A stretch of 64,000 bases of DNA from Linderina pennispora. Taxonomy: Eukaryota; Kickxellomycota; Kickxellomycetes; Kickxellales; Kickxellaceae. The first letter of the stretch is position 1. Each line of letters opens with the position of its first letter. Under the pieces are notes generated by a model, which was not told the origin of the DNA, made no database searches, and was given only the letters and a program-made list of their open reading frames with translations. Of this stretch, positions 22,810 through 33,824 are shown piece by piece. The stretch is taken from the NCBI RefSeq assembly GCF_002104995.1, contig NW_024468270.1, positions 1 through 64,000 on the forward strand. Direction: 5' to 3'. The position numbers and the translations under genes were made by a program.

Positions 22810-23595
22810 TTAAGCCCCGTAGCCCTCCTCCTCGTCGGTGGTCCGCTGGGGCGGGTGGTACCAGTTGCCGACCGGGAGGTTGAACCAAAAGTTCTCCTCG
22901 TTCAGAAGGATGGCAGCCGAGTTGTACATGGCCATGAGACCGCAGAAGAAACCCATCCAGGCACCAGCCTTGATGACAGACTCCTTGCCCAGCCAGATGC
23001 CAGCGGTGTCGAGGTCGATCTCGAGGTTCAGCAGGACAAACATGAGGATGTTCGCAATGTGCGACTTGACGTTACCGGCCAGCAGGATGAATACCCAGAT
23101 GCTCCAGGCGAGCGACTGGATGCCGTTCTGCTTACGCTTGATCTCAGGGTCCTCGTTGGCCTGGAAGTCGATGACGCCGATGCCGGGTACCATTGCCAGA
23201 CCCTTGGCCAGCCACGAGGCGCCAAAGGACGTGAAAGCAGCGCCCTCGAACGTGTCGCCGTTGGCGATCTGCCATAGACCGGCCGCGAACTGCGCCAGAC
23301 CGGCCACCGCGATGCACTGGCCGGCCAGCGAGCGCGTGCCATGCCCATAGCCCACAGACATACCGGCGTCCATCATCGACTGCTGCACAGTGCACATGCC
23401 GAAGGTGATCAGTCCCAGCGCTGCTGCGTTACCGAAGCGGCGGAACTGCGGGGGTGGTGCGACAATCTGGATCTCGCGCGGTGCTCCCATGTCCTGGGGA
23501 TACGGGTAACCGGCGTAGTTGACGACAGGAGCCGGAGCTCCCTTGGGCTCGCCCTGGTCGGGGGTAGTACGGCCACTTGAGACAGCAGTATCCAT
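22810..23595 (-). CDS. GPR1/FUN34/YaaH family membrane protein, probable acetate/ammonium exporter
   Basis: A 261-aa protein, starting at ATG 23595 rather than at the upstream in-frame ATG 23745, which would add a non-conserved leader. The family signature lies near residue 50 (FGNAAALGLITFGMC, corresponding to NPAPLGL). About six membrane segments follow, including LAGQCIAVAGLAQFAAGLW and AWSIWVFILLAGNV, and the tail is acidic (DEEEGYGA). Family members (Ato/Ady2) transport acetate or ammonium at the plasma membrane. The conserved Asn-Pro of the motif reads Asn-Ala here. Substrate cannot be set from sequence. Confidence 0.88.
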   Translation of the reverse strand: MDTAVSSGRTTPDQGEPKGAPAPVVNYAGYPYPQDMGAPREIQIVAPPPQFRRFGNAAALGLITFGMCTVQQSMMDAGMSVGYGHGTRSLAGQCIAVAGLAQFAAGLWQIANGDTFEGAAFTSFGASWLAKGLAMVPGIGVIDFQANEDPEIKRKQNGIQSLAWSIWVFILLAGNVKSHIANILMFVLLNLEIDLDTAGIWLGKESVIKAGAWMGFFCGLMAMYNSAAILLNEENFWFNLPVGNWYHPPQRTTDEEEGYGA

Positions 23596-24690
23596 GGTGA
23601 TGATATTATTTAGTGGGAAGCGAGAGAGAGAAATATGGCTATCAGAGCGGAGAGAGGAAATATAACAAAAGTGTAGGAAAAGTGTGTTTCTGTACGAATA
23701 ATGTAGCTTGTAGCTGTGTTTGGTAAGCAGTGGGTAGTTTGGCAACCGGGACCCACTATATATACAAATCCGCTCAGCTCCTTTAGCGCCGAGTCAGACG
23801 GAGCCAAGAGCAACCAAAAACAAAAAACTCGCTTTTATCCTGCAACAATAATGCAACGAGTGTAACATGCAGCCGGGTTCTTTTTCGACTGGGGGCCGGC
23901 AGCTGGTGTGATCAGTGGTGTGCCCCTATTTCCACTTTAGCCCACCCCGGTGGACGGGATGGGGAATGGAGAGGATATCGCCCCCTCGCAGCAGCACCAG
24001 CAGCAAGCGGCTATTGGGACTTGCTCATTGACTGACCAGAAAGCATCCCACTTTGACGCTTGCTTGGGCTAGTGGTCTAATCCCGAATTCTGCCCCAAAA
24101 TTGGGCCTGGCCCCGCCCATGCGCAAAAACATGCAGCACCCCGCATGCTCCGAGATACCCAGCGCCCCCTTCGATCGGGTGCTGATGCCTCATGGTATTC
24201 CAAGAGAGGTTCTTCCCGGCTTGGCCATCGGGAATTATCTAGCCAACAGCAGCGGCGCCAGCTGACACACCTGCCGCTATGTTAAAATAACGCTGCCTCG
24301 AACCTTCTAGGGGCAGCCGGGGGGACCGGTTGATGATGGTAAGACTCGTCCCCAATAGCACTTTGTTAGCTAATCTGCTTCCCCCATTGCCGCACACGCT
24401 TCAGGCCACGCAACTGTCGGACCACTGGCTCCTCTCCCGAGTGGACGGCCATTGCTCCTCAAATGACTGAGCTTCAATACAGTGAGACCAGCGGTGCCCA
24501 GGCCGGTCTTTGTTGGGAGCCCGTCCCATCAGGACGCAGCAGGGAAAACTGGTGACTTTAAATTTCCTAAAGCTGCTTATTCCAGCCACACCACCATCCA
24601 TCCGTGCCTGTCCGGCGTACCCACCCCTGCAGGGCGCGAATACGATATTTTTAATTTTATCGAAAAGCCAGGGATGAAGAAGCACTAAGT
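23596..24690. other. Intergenic, 1.1 kb
   Basis: Upstream of the acetate-transporter gene and downstream of the complex I gene. Only short unsupported frames are present. A candidate TATA (ACTATATATAC) is at about 23755-23765, some 160 bp upstream of ATG 23595. Confidence 0.4.
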
Positions 24691-25255
24691 CTAAGCCCTG
24701 TACTCGGTGTGCTTGTATTCCAACACGTCACCCTCTTCACGCATCTGCCTCTCGGCCTCCTGCCTGGCCCAGGTACGAACCCTAAAAAAATGCCACACAT
24801 AGAATAATGTTAGCATCAGTGCCCTTTGGTGCGCAATCAGCGGCAGTGTTGGCAGGCAGAACTGTCTCCTGTCGCCCCCTCACTGTGCCCGTGCTTGTCG
24901 TCGGACAAGGGCAATGAGGTCATCTAAAGCGGTCCCCTTACCTGGTGTCCGGCTTGTAGTAAAGACCGACGGCCGCCAGAGCAAACGCAAACCCGAAACC
25001 CGCCCGACCCAGATCGTCTCCCAGCCTTCCTTCTCGTACTTTTGTCCGGGCTACATATATCGAAAATTACCGTGACGCGACCAGTCAGTAGTGGCCCGGC
25101 TAAAATATGCAGGCGCGAGTGCTCCCTGTCCTTACCTTGACACCAAACAGGTAGCCTCCGGGCTCGTTAAAGTGCTGTGCGCCATGTCCGCCGCGAACAA
25201 GCCTGGGTGCAATGCGCGCACGGGTCGAAAGAGCAGCCAATCTCTGGAACGTCAT
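24691..25255 (-). CDS. Mitochondrial complex I accessory subunit, ESSS/NDUFB11-like
   Basis: Assembled from three short exons: 25255-25136 (40 codons), 25050-24942 and 24781-24691, with GT-AG introns. Exon 1 is a mitochondrial-type presequence (MTFQRLAALSTRARIAPRLV) followed by HFNEPGGYLFG. Exon 2 has PGQKYEKEGWE, then a membrane segment FGFAFALAAVGLYYKPDT. Exon 3 ends RTWARQEAERQMREEG and a short polar tail. The NEPxGYLFG/PGxKYxxExWE and LYYKPDT blocks are those of the ESSS (NDUFB11) subunit of the membrane arm of NADH:ubiquinone oxidoreductase. One G is missing near 25000 (in a GGG run), shifting the frame between IWVGR and FGFAF; this is probably an indel error. Total about 106 aa. Confidence 0.8.
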
Positions 25256-25884
25256 TGGGCCAAAATGGATATTGTTAATGGGAATAAATTGGACGTATAG
25301 AAAGCGAAAAGTGTAGGCTGTTAAATAGTACAAATTGAACAACTACGAGTTTAAATTCTCGAATTGGAGCGAGAGCACACGCCTGTATACAGCGAGAGCG
25401 CACGCATAAAGCGGGCTGGAAGATAACAGGAAAAAAGCAAAGGCGCTGGCAGGCAGATCCCCCGATTATATTTGCCTGGTGATTCCTGGTGCCAATCAGA
25501 TCAAGACCGATTTCGAATTTTTGTGTGGCCAAGTGGCCTGCCTTAGCCCGCGAATTAGTTAGCGCTGGCTCTGGCAGGAAATGGTGCTAGTTCTTCCTTT
25601 CCAGACACCATCTTCAGGTCGTTTTATTTTAAATCGGTAAGGGGACATGAATCGATTCAGCTTGCGGCGGGCCAAAGTTGACGAGCGCAGGACCATTCCC
25701 GGGCGTGGATGGATGGATGAGATGGATGTGCCCAAAATTGTCGATACGCCCTGGAAATGGAGGAAATTTCCGGAAATGCGAAATTAGCGCTGGGGGAATG
25801 CTGTCCATTCGAAATGAGTAACGAAGCAGTGCCGTGCACTAATAGCCTCAACCGCGCCCTCTCCCACCCACCTTTTAGAACACG
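25256..25884. other. Divergent intergenic region upstream of uL6
   Basis: Between the complex I gene and uL6. CACCTTTTAG ends at about 25878, immediately before the uL6 start, and may be the 3' splice site of a 5' UTR intron. No other gene seen. Confidence 0.4.
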
Positions 25885-26456
25885 ATGAAGCACATTTTCA
25901 AGGACGACGTTATCAACGTTCCCGAGGGCGTTACTGTCGAGGTCAAGGCCCGCCAGGTCCGCGTTACCGGTCCCCGCGGCACTCTGCAGCGTGACCTGCG
26001 CCACATCAACATGGACGTGCAGCGCCCGACCCGCGACACCATCCGCGTCATTGTCTGGCAGGGCGGCCGCAAGCACATTGCCTGCATCCGCACCGGTCTG
26101 CTCGATCATCAACAACCTGATCATCGGCGTCACCAAGGGCTTCGAGTACAAGATGCGCTTTGTCTATGCCCATTTCCCCATCAGCGTTAACATCGAGAAG
26201 AAGGAGAACCTGATCGAGATCCGTAACTTCCTGGGCGAGAAGCACGTGCGCAAGGTCCCCATGCTCGAGGGCGTCGAGGTCGTTCAGTCCATCAACGTCA
26301 AGGACGAGATCGTCCTCACCGGTAACGATATTGACAACGTCTCGCAGTCGGCCGCCTCCATCCAGCAGGCCACCCGCGTCCGCAACAAGGATATCCGTAA
26401 GTTCCTTGACGGTATCTACGTCTCGGCCAGGGGCAAACATTGTCAAGGAGGAGTAA
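25885..26456 (+). CDS. RPL9: 60S ribosomal protein uL6 (L9)
   Basis: About 190 codons: [37 protein letters not shown]-like block ([20 protein letters not shown]), the second alpha-beta domain with [10 protein letters not shown] and [14 protein letters not shown], ending in a KEE tail with TAA at 26454-26456. Two single-nucleotide insertions break the frame, one near 26097 (extra G before VCSIINN) and one near 26436 (extra A before IVKEE). Total length 572 nt equals 190 codons plus two, which fits. uL6 sits near the sarcin-ricin loop on the large subunit. Confidence 0.9.
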
Positions 26457-26646
26457 ACTCTTTCAGTAGTAATTTGCTCTTTGCTTTGAAGTCTTCCCTC
26501 GTGCAAAAAATCATGAGGGGGCCACTCCATGGGCTCTCTTTACCGACCTGACGTATCATGCAACATGCAATGCCCACTGTGTGCCAAGGGCTGGGTGATA
26601 TTGGGCCGTATGTATGCGGTATGTATTTTTTGTTATAAGGAAATTC

Positions 26647-27900
26647 TTAGGCCGACTCGTGGAGCCCCTGCGCCATGTACAGCTTGGTCAGGGCCGGGCC
26701 GCGGCTCTGGGTGATGCCCTTGGTCAGCAGGTTGAGGTTGGCGGTGTTGAGCAGTGCGTCGAGGCGCGAGGGCTCGGGCAGGGTGCGGAACATCTTGTCC
26801 AGCTCCTTGTCGGTCTCCTCAGGCTCAGGCTTCTCGCCGCGGGCGATGCGGGCGGCGTTGGCGTTCTTCCGGCGCTGCACATACTGCTGGCGGCGGTACT
26901 TCTCCTTGGCGGCGCCGCGCTGCCAGTACATCCACTGGTTGGCATCGTGGATGTGCTCGTCGATGAGCTCGCCGATGGTCTCCAGGTGGCGCGTAACCCC
27001 CGACGGTGTCAGATCCAGCGCATTGGTGCAGAACGGCCGCGCCAGGTGCGCCGGTCGCGACGGCAGCAGGCTTGACAGCGAGCTCAGCGAGTCGCTCTCC
27101 GCATCGTCCGCAATTGCCGACCGGTCCGCCAGCTTGCGCGCGCGCAGACGCGCGTTGAACGACGACGGCCGCTGCAGGCTGTCAAGCAGCTCCTGCTGCA
27201 CGCTGCCTCCCGGCCACTGCAGCTCCGCAAGCAGCGCGCTGGCCAGGTTTGACGACTCAATCTCAATCGGCAGCTCCTCCAGAATGTTGCCATACGTCAG
27301 ACCCTTGGTCGCCAGCTCCTCCGTCGTGAACTTGCCCGACGCCGCCAGGTCCAGGTACTTCTGCGACAGCCGGAACGCCCGCAGCGACAGGTTGCCCGCC
27401 TGCTCCGACTTGGCCGTGTCGTGGATCAGCACAATTGACGAGCTGCTCGGCGACGCCTGGTAGCTCGCCTGCACGTCCAGCAGCGGCTGCTGCATGAAAT
27501 CCCCCAGCCGCGTCGACTGATACCATCCCACAGAGCTGCTGTCCACATTCACCTCGCGCAGGCACTGGATCATCTCAATCTGGTAGTTCGTCATGTCCTC
27601 CTCTGACCCCGGCTGTGTCGGCACCGGGAACGCGTTGGTCACCTCCAGCACCCCGTCAATCTCCAGACCAAGCAGCTGCCCATTGACCGACGTCGGGAAC
27701 GCCTCGCGCGAGTGCTTCACAATCTTGAGCACCGCCAGCGGGTCCACCTTGACCGATGTCACCTCCTTTGTCGCCTCAATGTCCAACACCGACGCCAAAT
27801 GTGCCGGAATCGCACTAATGTCGAAAGCTCCCAGGTCGTTGTTTTCATTGAGCAGAGCCGTCATGGGCTTGGCTTGGTTCTTCGAATCCGCGGCAGCCAT
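26647..27900 (-). CDS. Translation initiation factor eIF3 subunit H (MPN domain)
   Basis: A 417-aa intact frame. The MPN domain (residues ~40-180) contains LAVLKIVKHSREAFPTSVNG, GQLLGLEIDGVLEVTNAFP and VGWYQSTRLGDF. It lacks the HxHx7SxxD metal-binding set of active JAMM proteases, as expected for eIF3h. The family-typical LTYGNILEELPIEI block and a C-terminal helical region with WMYWQRGAAKEKYRRQQ follow. It acts in the eIF3 complex during 43S assembly in the cytoplasm. The gene is convergent with uL6 (190 bp apart) and downstream of the OPT gene on the same strand. Confidence 0.92.
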   Translation of the reverse strand: MAAADSKNQAKPMTALLNENNDLGAFDISAIPAHLASVLDIEATKEVTSVKVDPLAVLKIVKHSREAFPTSVNGQLLGLEIDGVLEVTNAFPVPTQPGSEEDMTNYQIEMIQCLREVNVDSSSVGWYQSTRLGDFMQQPLLDVQASYQASPSSSSIVLIHDTAKSEQAGNLSLRAFRLSQKYLDLAASGKFTTEELATKGLTYGNILEELPIEIESSNLASALLAELQWPGGSVQQELLDSLQRPSSFNARLRARKLADRSAIADDAESDSLSSLSSLLPSRPAHLARPFCTNALDLTPSGVTRHLETIGELIDEHIHDANQWMYWQRGAAKEKYRRQQYVQRRKNANAARIARGEKPEPEETDKELDKMFRTLPEPSRLDALLNTANLNLLTKGITQSRGPALTKLYMAQGLHESA

Positions 27901-28090
27901 CTTGTAAAAAAGAAAAAGAAATTGGAAGCTGAGGGGAAAATTAGAGAAAGGGGAAAAGTGTGAATCTGCCTGCGAAAAAGTAGAAAATTTTCACCCTCCC
28001 CAATGCTGCAGCCGCCCCCTGCCAGAAGCGCCAACACCAGCCAACCAGAAAAAACGAGCAAAGGCAAATGGCGATTACTGGATTTATTTA

Positions 28091-30381
28091 TCACGTACGA
28101 GGCTGGAAATCCTGGTAGTTCTTGTACCCGCCGCCGTTAGCGGCCAAGGGGCACAGGCGCGTCTTTGTGCCCCAGTAGTCGGGCATATGGACATTGGGCA
28201 ATATCAAGACAAAGTATATCAGAATTGTCGACAGCGCAACGCCCGAGTCCAAGGCTGCTGACAAGGAAAACGCGTACCGTTGCCAGAAGCCATAGCGGTA
28301 CCTGTGGATCAAGTACTGGAACACAAAGCAGACAAAGAACCAGCTGGTCATGGATGCCGATGGTGCCGGCGGCATGTTTCCTAGCACCGTGAAAAACACG
28401 GGCAGATGGACGTATCTCCACAGGCTGTTTGGATAGCGCTGCTGCAGATACCACACCGGTACAGGCAGCATTGCACCAACCAGGAACATGTAGAAGAGAG
28501 GCGAGTACGGAGAGCCGTTCTGGAATAGCCGCTGCGGACCAACCAGCCCCCAGATGACCGATGCAGAGTAGAATGTGCGGGCACTGGCACAGCTCCATAC
28601 CTCGTTGGTCGTGCAAATGCCCTCGATCGCACGCAGGATCCAGATTGCGACGCCGCACTGCACAAAGCCACAGGTCGTTGTGCCAGTACCTGCGCGATGA
28701 ATACGTGTCGAGGTGGAATCTTCATATAGTGGCCCAGCTTCTGGTCGCTGACGAGCATCAGTGTCTGAGTCATCGTGATATAGCCGTATAGCTTGAACGT
28801 TATGTTGGCGACAGGGTCACCAGCCCGCAGGTACCCGATCAAAAATTCGGTGATCACGTTGAGCCCTGGCTGCTGGTTGCTCAGAGCCTGGACGATACCC
28901 ACTGGCACCAGAAAGATGAAGGAAATTGTGATTGCAAGCAGCATGTAGTACCATGGAAGCAGGCCGTATACCTCGCACGCCGTGATACCCAATGCAAGCA
29001 TTGAGACCAACGTGACTGCATACCACCACCGGGGAACCTCTAGATACTTTCGCATCAGCCGCGCATGCACATCGTCGTCGCCCACATTCAAGTGGCGAAG
29101 GCGGTTGTAGATATCCCGCCCATGGTTGAGCGCTGTGTAGACAACCAGGGTAACGATGCCGGCAAACGACAGACCGTAAACGTATGCGAATTGGAACGGC
29201 ATGCGAATTGGGCCGTACTCTGCGTACTTCTGGGGGTCCAAATGGCCTTTGGCATCCATGACCCGAGACGTGTCGTAGTAGGAACCATTGGCCAAGAAAA
29301 TACTGTTTGAATAGATTGGCAAATTGCCGGATCCCCAGACATCACTGTAGTATGCTGCGGGCGTAATAACCCACATGGTCAGGACAAAGGCTGCAAACAT
29401 ATTGCATGCCATGTACCACGGAATGGCGATTGGCGAAGAAAAGTAGGCCGACGATATCACCGACCAGTCAAAGGTGAAGTTGAGCACGCCCAGCCCGTGG
29501 AACGCGTCGCCGACCTGCTGGGCGATCACATTGTTGGGCGCAGCCAGACACAGAGCCGGCACAAACGTCAGCACTGGCATGACAAACCCGGGCAGGATGT
29601 TGTACACAAACATACACCCGAACGCAATCCAGAAGAACCTTAGGCGCGAAACGTGGTGCAGGTACGATGTCTTCTCGTGGAATGTCCGGAATAGCGTCAC
29701 GCTGACCAATGATGACGGCCAAATCATAGCCGCCGGGTACACCAGCAGCTCGCGCATCAGACCAGCATAGCTGTAGCCCAGCATCAGCGACGAGAGGGTA
29801 ATCAGTATGGCTGGTAAAAACCCCATCGGCCGATTGTAGTAAATGGTCTCGACCACGAGGATATCGATAGAATACGCGCTGGTAGCCGCCGATGCAGCAA
29901 AAATTGATATAATTGCGTGCTCCTTGATGCTGAACGGGCCAGGGTTGAACGTCCATGTATACCCAAAGGTATTAAACTTCCGTGTCGGCAGTATCCGCGA
30001 CATCAGGTATCCCATCGGAAACGACACAATCTGCACAAAGAACCCGCCGATAGTGATAGGCGTGGCCTTGAACCACAGTAGCTGGTTGGCGAACCCTAGG
30101 GCAACTGAAAAGAACAAGCCAAGCACCACAGATCTGAACGTCAGTGAGGGAACATGGGTGTCTCGTGGAGCAACTGCAGACCGCACCATACTGTAGGGCG
30201 AGTCCTCGCTTGGAGCTGCTGATACAACGCGCCCATCGCTGAGTGAGTTGCGACGCCATGGGCTGAGCGTGGCTTTCTCATCGTCGAGCGGCATGGCGAA
30301 TCCACTGACTTCCGAGCGCTCGACAGTATGCTCCAGGTAGTTTGCAAACATGTCGCTGCTCTCATCATGGTGATAGGTCAC
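28091..30381 (-). CDS. OPT-family oligopeptide transporter
   Basis: About 760 aa with 12-16 hydrophobic segments. OPT hallmarks are present: an early block with HVPSLTFRSVVLGLFFSVAL, NPGPFSIKEHAIISIFAA, WPSSLVSVTLFRTFH, and NYVIP-like and C-terminal blocks (SNQQPGLNVITEFLIGYLRAG, GHYMKIPPRHVFIAQVLA, IWILRAIEGICTT, GLVGPQRLF). Members import small peptides, or in some cases siderophores or glutathione, with protons at the plasma membrane. One nucleotide is missing near 28678, so the C-terminal ~190 codons lie in a second frame overlapping the first; both frames are conserved, suggesting an indel error. The start is the ATG at 30381, before a polar cytosolic N-terminus. Confidence 0.92.
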
Positions 30382-31993
30382 CAGGGACTATCTCTGCCGC
30401 TCATGGTATAGCAGATAAAATCTATATTACAATATGAAACAGGCCGGTACAGGAAATGAAAGGTCTCTTTTGGAAATAGCACATGCAAAAAGCGGAAGGA
30501 AGAGGAAGGGTGGAGCCAACATGCATTTTTATTCCGCAGGGGTCAGCCCTTACAAGTTTCTTATACTCGAAATAGCATGTGGGCTTTGGCAGAGCAGAAA
30601 AAAGCACCCTCACAAAAAAGGATGCATAGAAAAAACTGCCTCCGAGCAGTCTTCCCCTTTCCCTCACGAGAATTCAAATCCGACATGCATTTTACCACAT
30701 CAAGGGCTGCCAAACCGCTCGAGCAAATGACCATCCATACAGCCTGTCAGCGTTCTCTGGGCAAGTTTTAAACCGGACAGAGTATTTTAGCGATGCTCTT
30801 TTTTCCCGCCCTATCGTCTGTTTTTTTTGCGCTGGACATGCAATTTGTTTGCTGTACGCAGGCTCCATATCCGATTGCAGGCTGCACATCTTAACGAGCA
30901 ATCCTGGCCATCCTCAGCGCCGCCAACTACCGATCTGAAAACAGAAAGAAATAGCTTGTTGGGTAGAGAACAAGCGAATGGTTTGGTGATGCGGGAATGC
31001 TATTCTTGGCTTGCGCATCACCCACTGGACCTACCTGCTCAAAGCGCCCTATGGCCTGTAAGCACATCTGTGCTATCGCGGATACGCTCTGCTACGTCTG
31101 CAGTATGCCTCTAGTGCCACCCGGCAATCTTTATGGACTTTCTTGCCCGCAGATCGAGCACCAAACAGAGTAACATCACCTCAAGTACCTCTAGTCGCCC
31201 AACATACCTACGACTTAGCACAGCTTTCATTTCCAAATATCTTATCCAAACCGTGTGCTTCTGTCGCGAACCACTGTACGACGCTCGGCCAATTATTGAC
31301 TGCGTGGCATGCCGCATATTCCCGGGGCCATTTCGATATCGCGCAAATCAGGGTGGTTTGGACGGTGGGAATAAAACGGCCTGGATGTCTTTCCAAACCA
31401 ACCCAGCTTCATTGTAGGGATTGCCACCGCCAGCCATGCATATATGCATGCATACTTTTCCCACCGAGAACGCATGGCCAATATCCGTCCCGGTTTGTCT
31501 CCCAAATCGCAGTCCTATCACAAGCGAGTGATTGCCAACGCACTTTTCAAGCTGAGAACACTTGATTTTTCATGTGCGCCCAAAAACGCAAGCCGGTTTT
31601 CGCTGCTTTGAAAGGACATAAAGGGGCATGCCTGGTACCCAACCACATCTCGGTTTGTGGGTCTGCTTGCTGCATCAAAACGTGGTAAAAATTATTGCAT
31701 TTGTGTCTTTCCTGAAACCAGGCGCTACTGCACAAAACCGTCCAGACCCGATGCAAAGATATGGCGATTGGCTCTTTCTACCACCAATACAGAGTGCTCA
31801 CGTTTTGGTACTGCTCGGGCGATACCATATTGCCCCTATTTGGATATGGGACTGCATCGATTTACTTTTCCGCACCCGTGCCCAAAATACATAGAGTTGA
31901 ATCCCAGCCATGCCCCCTCTTTCCCCAAGCGAATCCCCTAGGCTCTGGGATCCCTCCCCCTTTCGTATTTTCATACTGCCGATACTCATTGCA
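30382..31993. other. Intergenic, 1.6 kb
   Basis: Lies between the divergent OPT and Yae1-domain genes. Several overlapping frames of 60-140 codons occur on both strands, but none has a recognisable family, splice pattern or codon bias. I see no RNA gene. Confidence 0.35.
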
Positions 31994-32428
31994 ATGAACA
32001 ACAACGCCGTTGACGACGTCTGGGATCTGGACCAGGATGACTTTGAAAGCGAGCGTGTGGTAGCAGCCCAGTCTCTGGGAAAGTTGCAATTGGCATTCGG
32101 TAACGCCGGTTACAAATATGGAATCGATGCCAGCAAAACTGACCACATGCAAGAAGGGTTCGATAAGGGCTTTGAGCTCTCTATCGAGAAAGGCAGGATC
32201 ATCGGCAGTCTTTTAGGAAAACTGCTTGCACGCCGTGACATTTGCAAGCGGCTGGACCTGCCTGTGGAAAACATCGACTCGGTCGTTATGCGCCTCCGCG
32301 CCATTAAGCATACGACTGCATTCAGTGCCAAAACCCTGAGGGGTGAGGGTGACAAGACTACCACCGACACCTTCAACGAACTAGTTAAGGATGCCCATGC
32401 GGTATTGGATACAATGTGCGTAGTGTAG
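31994..32428 (+). CDS. Yae1/LTO1-type domain protein
   Basis: A 144-aa protein starting at the ATG at 31994 (an upstream in-frame ATG at 31910 would add a Pro-rich leader). It begins with the DDVWDLDQDDF signature and carries the Gly-spaced deca-GX3-like helix of the Yae1 domain (EGFDKGFELSIEKGRIIGSL, then LGKLLARRD). Yae1 and Lto1 form the adaptor that delivers Fe-S clusters to the ABCE1/Rli1 ATPase in the cytosol. Presence of DDVWD favours Yae1; the short length could fit either partner. Confidence 0.8.
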   Translation: MNNNAVDDVWDLDQDDFESERVVAAQSLGKLQLAFGNAGYKYGIDASKTDHMQEGFDKGFELSIEKGRIIGSLLGKLLARRDICKRLDLPVENIDSVVMRLRAIKHTTAFSAKTLRGEGDKTTTDTFNELVKDAHAVLDTMCVV

Positions 32429-32496
32429 ATTTGCAATAGAAAGCGACATTTTATTTTCATTTTCGATCGATGGATGGTAAAAATGAAAGCTGATAT

Positions 32497-33213
32497 TTAG
32501 CTGGTGCACGGAGGCGATGGAGCCGGTGCAGGGTTAGAAGGGGTGGCAGTTGGACCAGCTGGGTTAGTGGGAGCTGGGTTAGTGGGAGCTGGGCTAACAG
32601 GGGCTGGATTGGCAGGAGACGGGTTAGCAGGTGCTGGATTGGTGGGTGCTGGATTGGTGGGTGCTGGATTGGTGGGTGCTGGATTGGTGGGTGCTGGATA
32701 TACGGGTGCAGGTTTGGTAGGGGCTGGGCTGACAGGAGCTGGGCTGACAGGAGCTGGGCTGACAGGAGCTGGGCTGACAGGAGCCGGGCTGACAGGAGCC
32801 GGGTTAACAGGAGCCGGGTTAACAGGAGCCGGGCTGACAGGAGCTGGGCTGACAGGAGCCGGGTTAACAGGAACCGGGTTAACAGGCTGAGGAATCGCCG
32901 GATTGGAAGGCGCTGGTGTTGGGTTGGAGGGCGCCGTACCACCATTGTAGTCTGGAGCGCTAGATGTAGGTGCGGGGTTGACTGGCTCAGGAAGAACAGG
33001 TGCCGCGGTGCTGCTGACAACGCGCTGAGCACCACAGCCACTTCCACTGGCTCCAGGACCGTTCAATGCGACATCCGGGCAGGCAGCCGCGTCGAGGTTC
33101 ACATTTCCGAGAAGGGCAGGGAGTAGCGCACGCTTGTCGACCTGCGCAGGCGCTGCCACACAAAGAGGGATCGCAATCAACGAGAGAGAGAGAATCTTGC
33201 TAAAACCGAGCAT
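32497..33213 (-). CDS. Secreted Pro-Ala-Val repeat protein
   Basis: A 238-aa protein if started at ATG 33213, giving a clear signal peptide (MLGFSKILSLSLIAIPLCVA, cleavage near VAAP). A short Cys-containing region (AACPDVALNGPG, SGCGAQ) is followed by ~150 residues of NPAP/SPAPV repeats and a final Cys (PPCTS). Such proteins are typically O-mannosylated wall or extracellular linkers. No catalytic domain is seen. It is convergent with the Yae1-domain gene, 68 bp away. Confidence 0.75.
   Translation of the reverse strand: MLGFSKILSLSLIAIPLCVAAPAQVDKRALLPALLGNVNLDAAACPDVALNGPGASGSGCGAQRVVSSTAAPVLPEPVNPAPTSSAPDYNGGTAPSNPTPAPSNPAIPQPVNPVPVNPAPVSPAPVSPAPVNPAPVNPAPVSPAPVSPAPVSPAPVSPAPVSPAPTKPAPVYPAPTNPAPTNPAPTNPAPTNPAPANPSPANPAPVSPAPTNPAPTNPAGPTATPSNPAPAPSPPCTS
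32564..32890. repeat. Coding minisatellite, 15-bp units
   Basis: About twenty imperfect copies of a 15-bp unit (plus strand GCTGGGCTGACAGGA and variants) encode the PAPVS/PAPVN/PAPTN pentapeptide of the secreted protein. Unit length is a multiple of three, so copy-number change keeps the frame. Confidence 0.9.
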
Positions 33214-33824
33214 GATCACAAATGGAAGGCGAAATGGATGAAGGGATTTAGAAAGCAAGGGAGTGAGGTACGAAAGGGCAAAAAAGAGTGAGCAATCAAT
33301 AATGAATATGACACCAAGCCCGTCCGGAATGCGCTACGTATTTTATACATGACCTTTCAAGAATGCCCTATGCGTATTGATTAAGGCGTCTACACGCATA
33401 GCTTCTAACTCTGATGCCCATTCTTTGAAAAACGTTCCTACTACGTTTATGCGTCGGCCAATTTTTCAATATGCCATATAACACACCCCCAACTTGTTAG
33501 GAATATATCCCAACGTTGCATGCACGGCTAAAAGGTCGACATTGGTCCGTGAAAAGCAGACCCCCCCCACATGATACCCTGGCGGCATAACTGCCTTGGC
33601 ATTGAGGTAACATCAATTCTTTATTTGCGTTCGCATTTGCCCATGCTAGTATCATAATCAGCCGAGAATAACATGCTTCAAAGAATTGCACTCACTTTCA
33701 GTCCCATAGAGACAAAACTATTTAAAAAAATTACTGCTCCGGTCCGCACCTCCCCGCTCATACCAGCAAAGCTTCTGATGGCTACATATGCCTTTTTGTT
33801 TTGTTGGTCAACTTCCTATTGAGA
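33214..33824. other. Intergenic, promoter of the secreted protein and EVE gene
   Basis: A divergent region with no supported gene. A CT/GA-rich stretch (AGAGAGAGAG at ~33183) lies just inside the secreted-protein 5' end. Confidence 0.35.

Noticed and set aside
28091..28663. A separate small membrane protein after the OPT gene
   Set aside because: Its sequence is the conserved C-terminus of OPT transporters and joins the upstream frame with a single nucleotide.
30434..31941. Several 60-140 codon frames between OPT and the Yae1-domain gene
   Set aside because: Overlapping on both strands, with no domain, signal or splice pattern. Kept as intergenic.
32504..32890. Regular short repeats that could suggest a CRISPR or satellite array
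   Set aside because: The 15-bp units lack spacers, stay in frame and encode a Pro-Ala-Val pentapeptide of a secreted protein.
32504..32890. Plus-strand Gly/Ala-rich frame opposite the secreted protein
   Set aside because: It is the mirror of the minisatellite on the minus strand; the minus-strand frame has a signal peptide and sensible ends.
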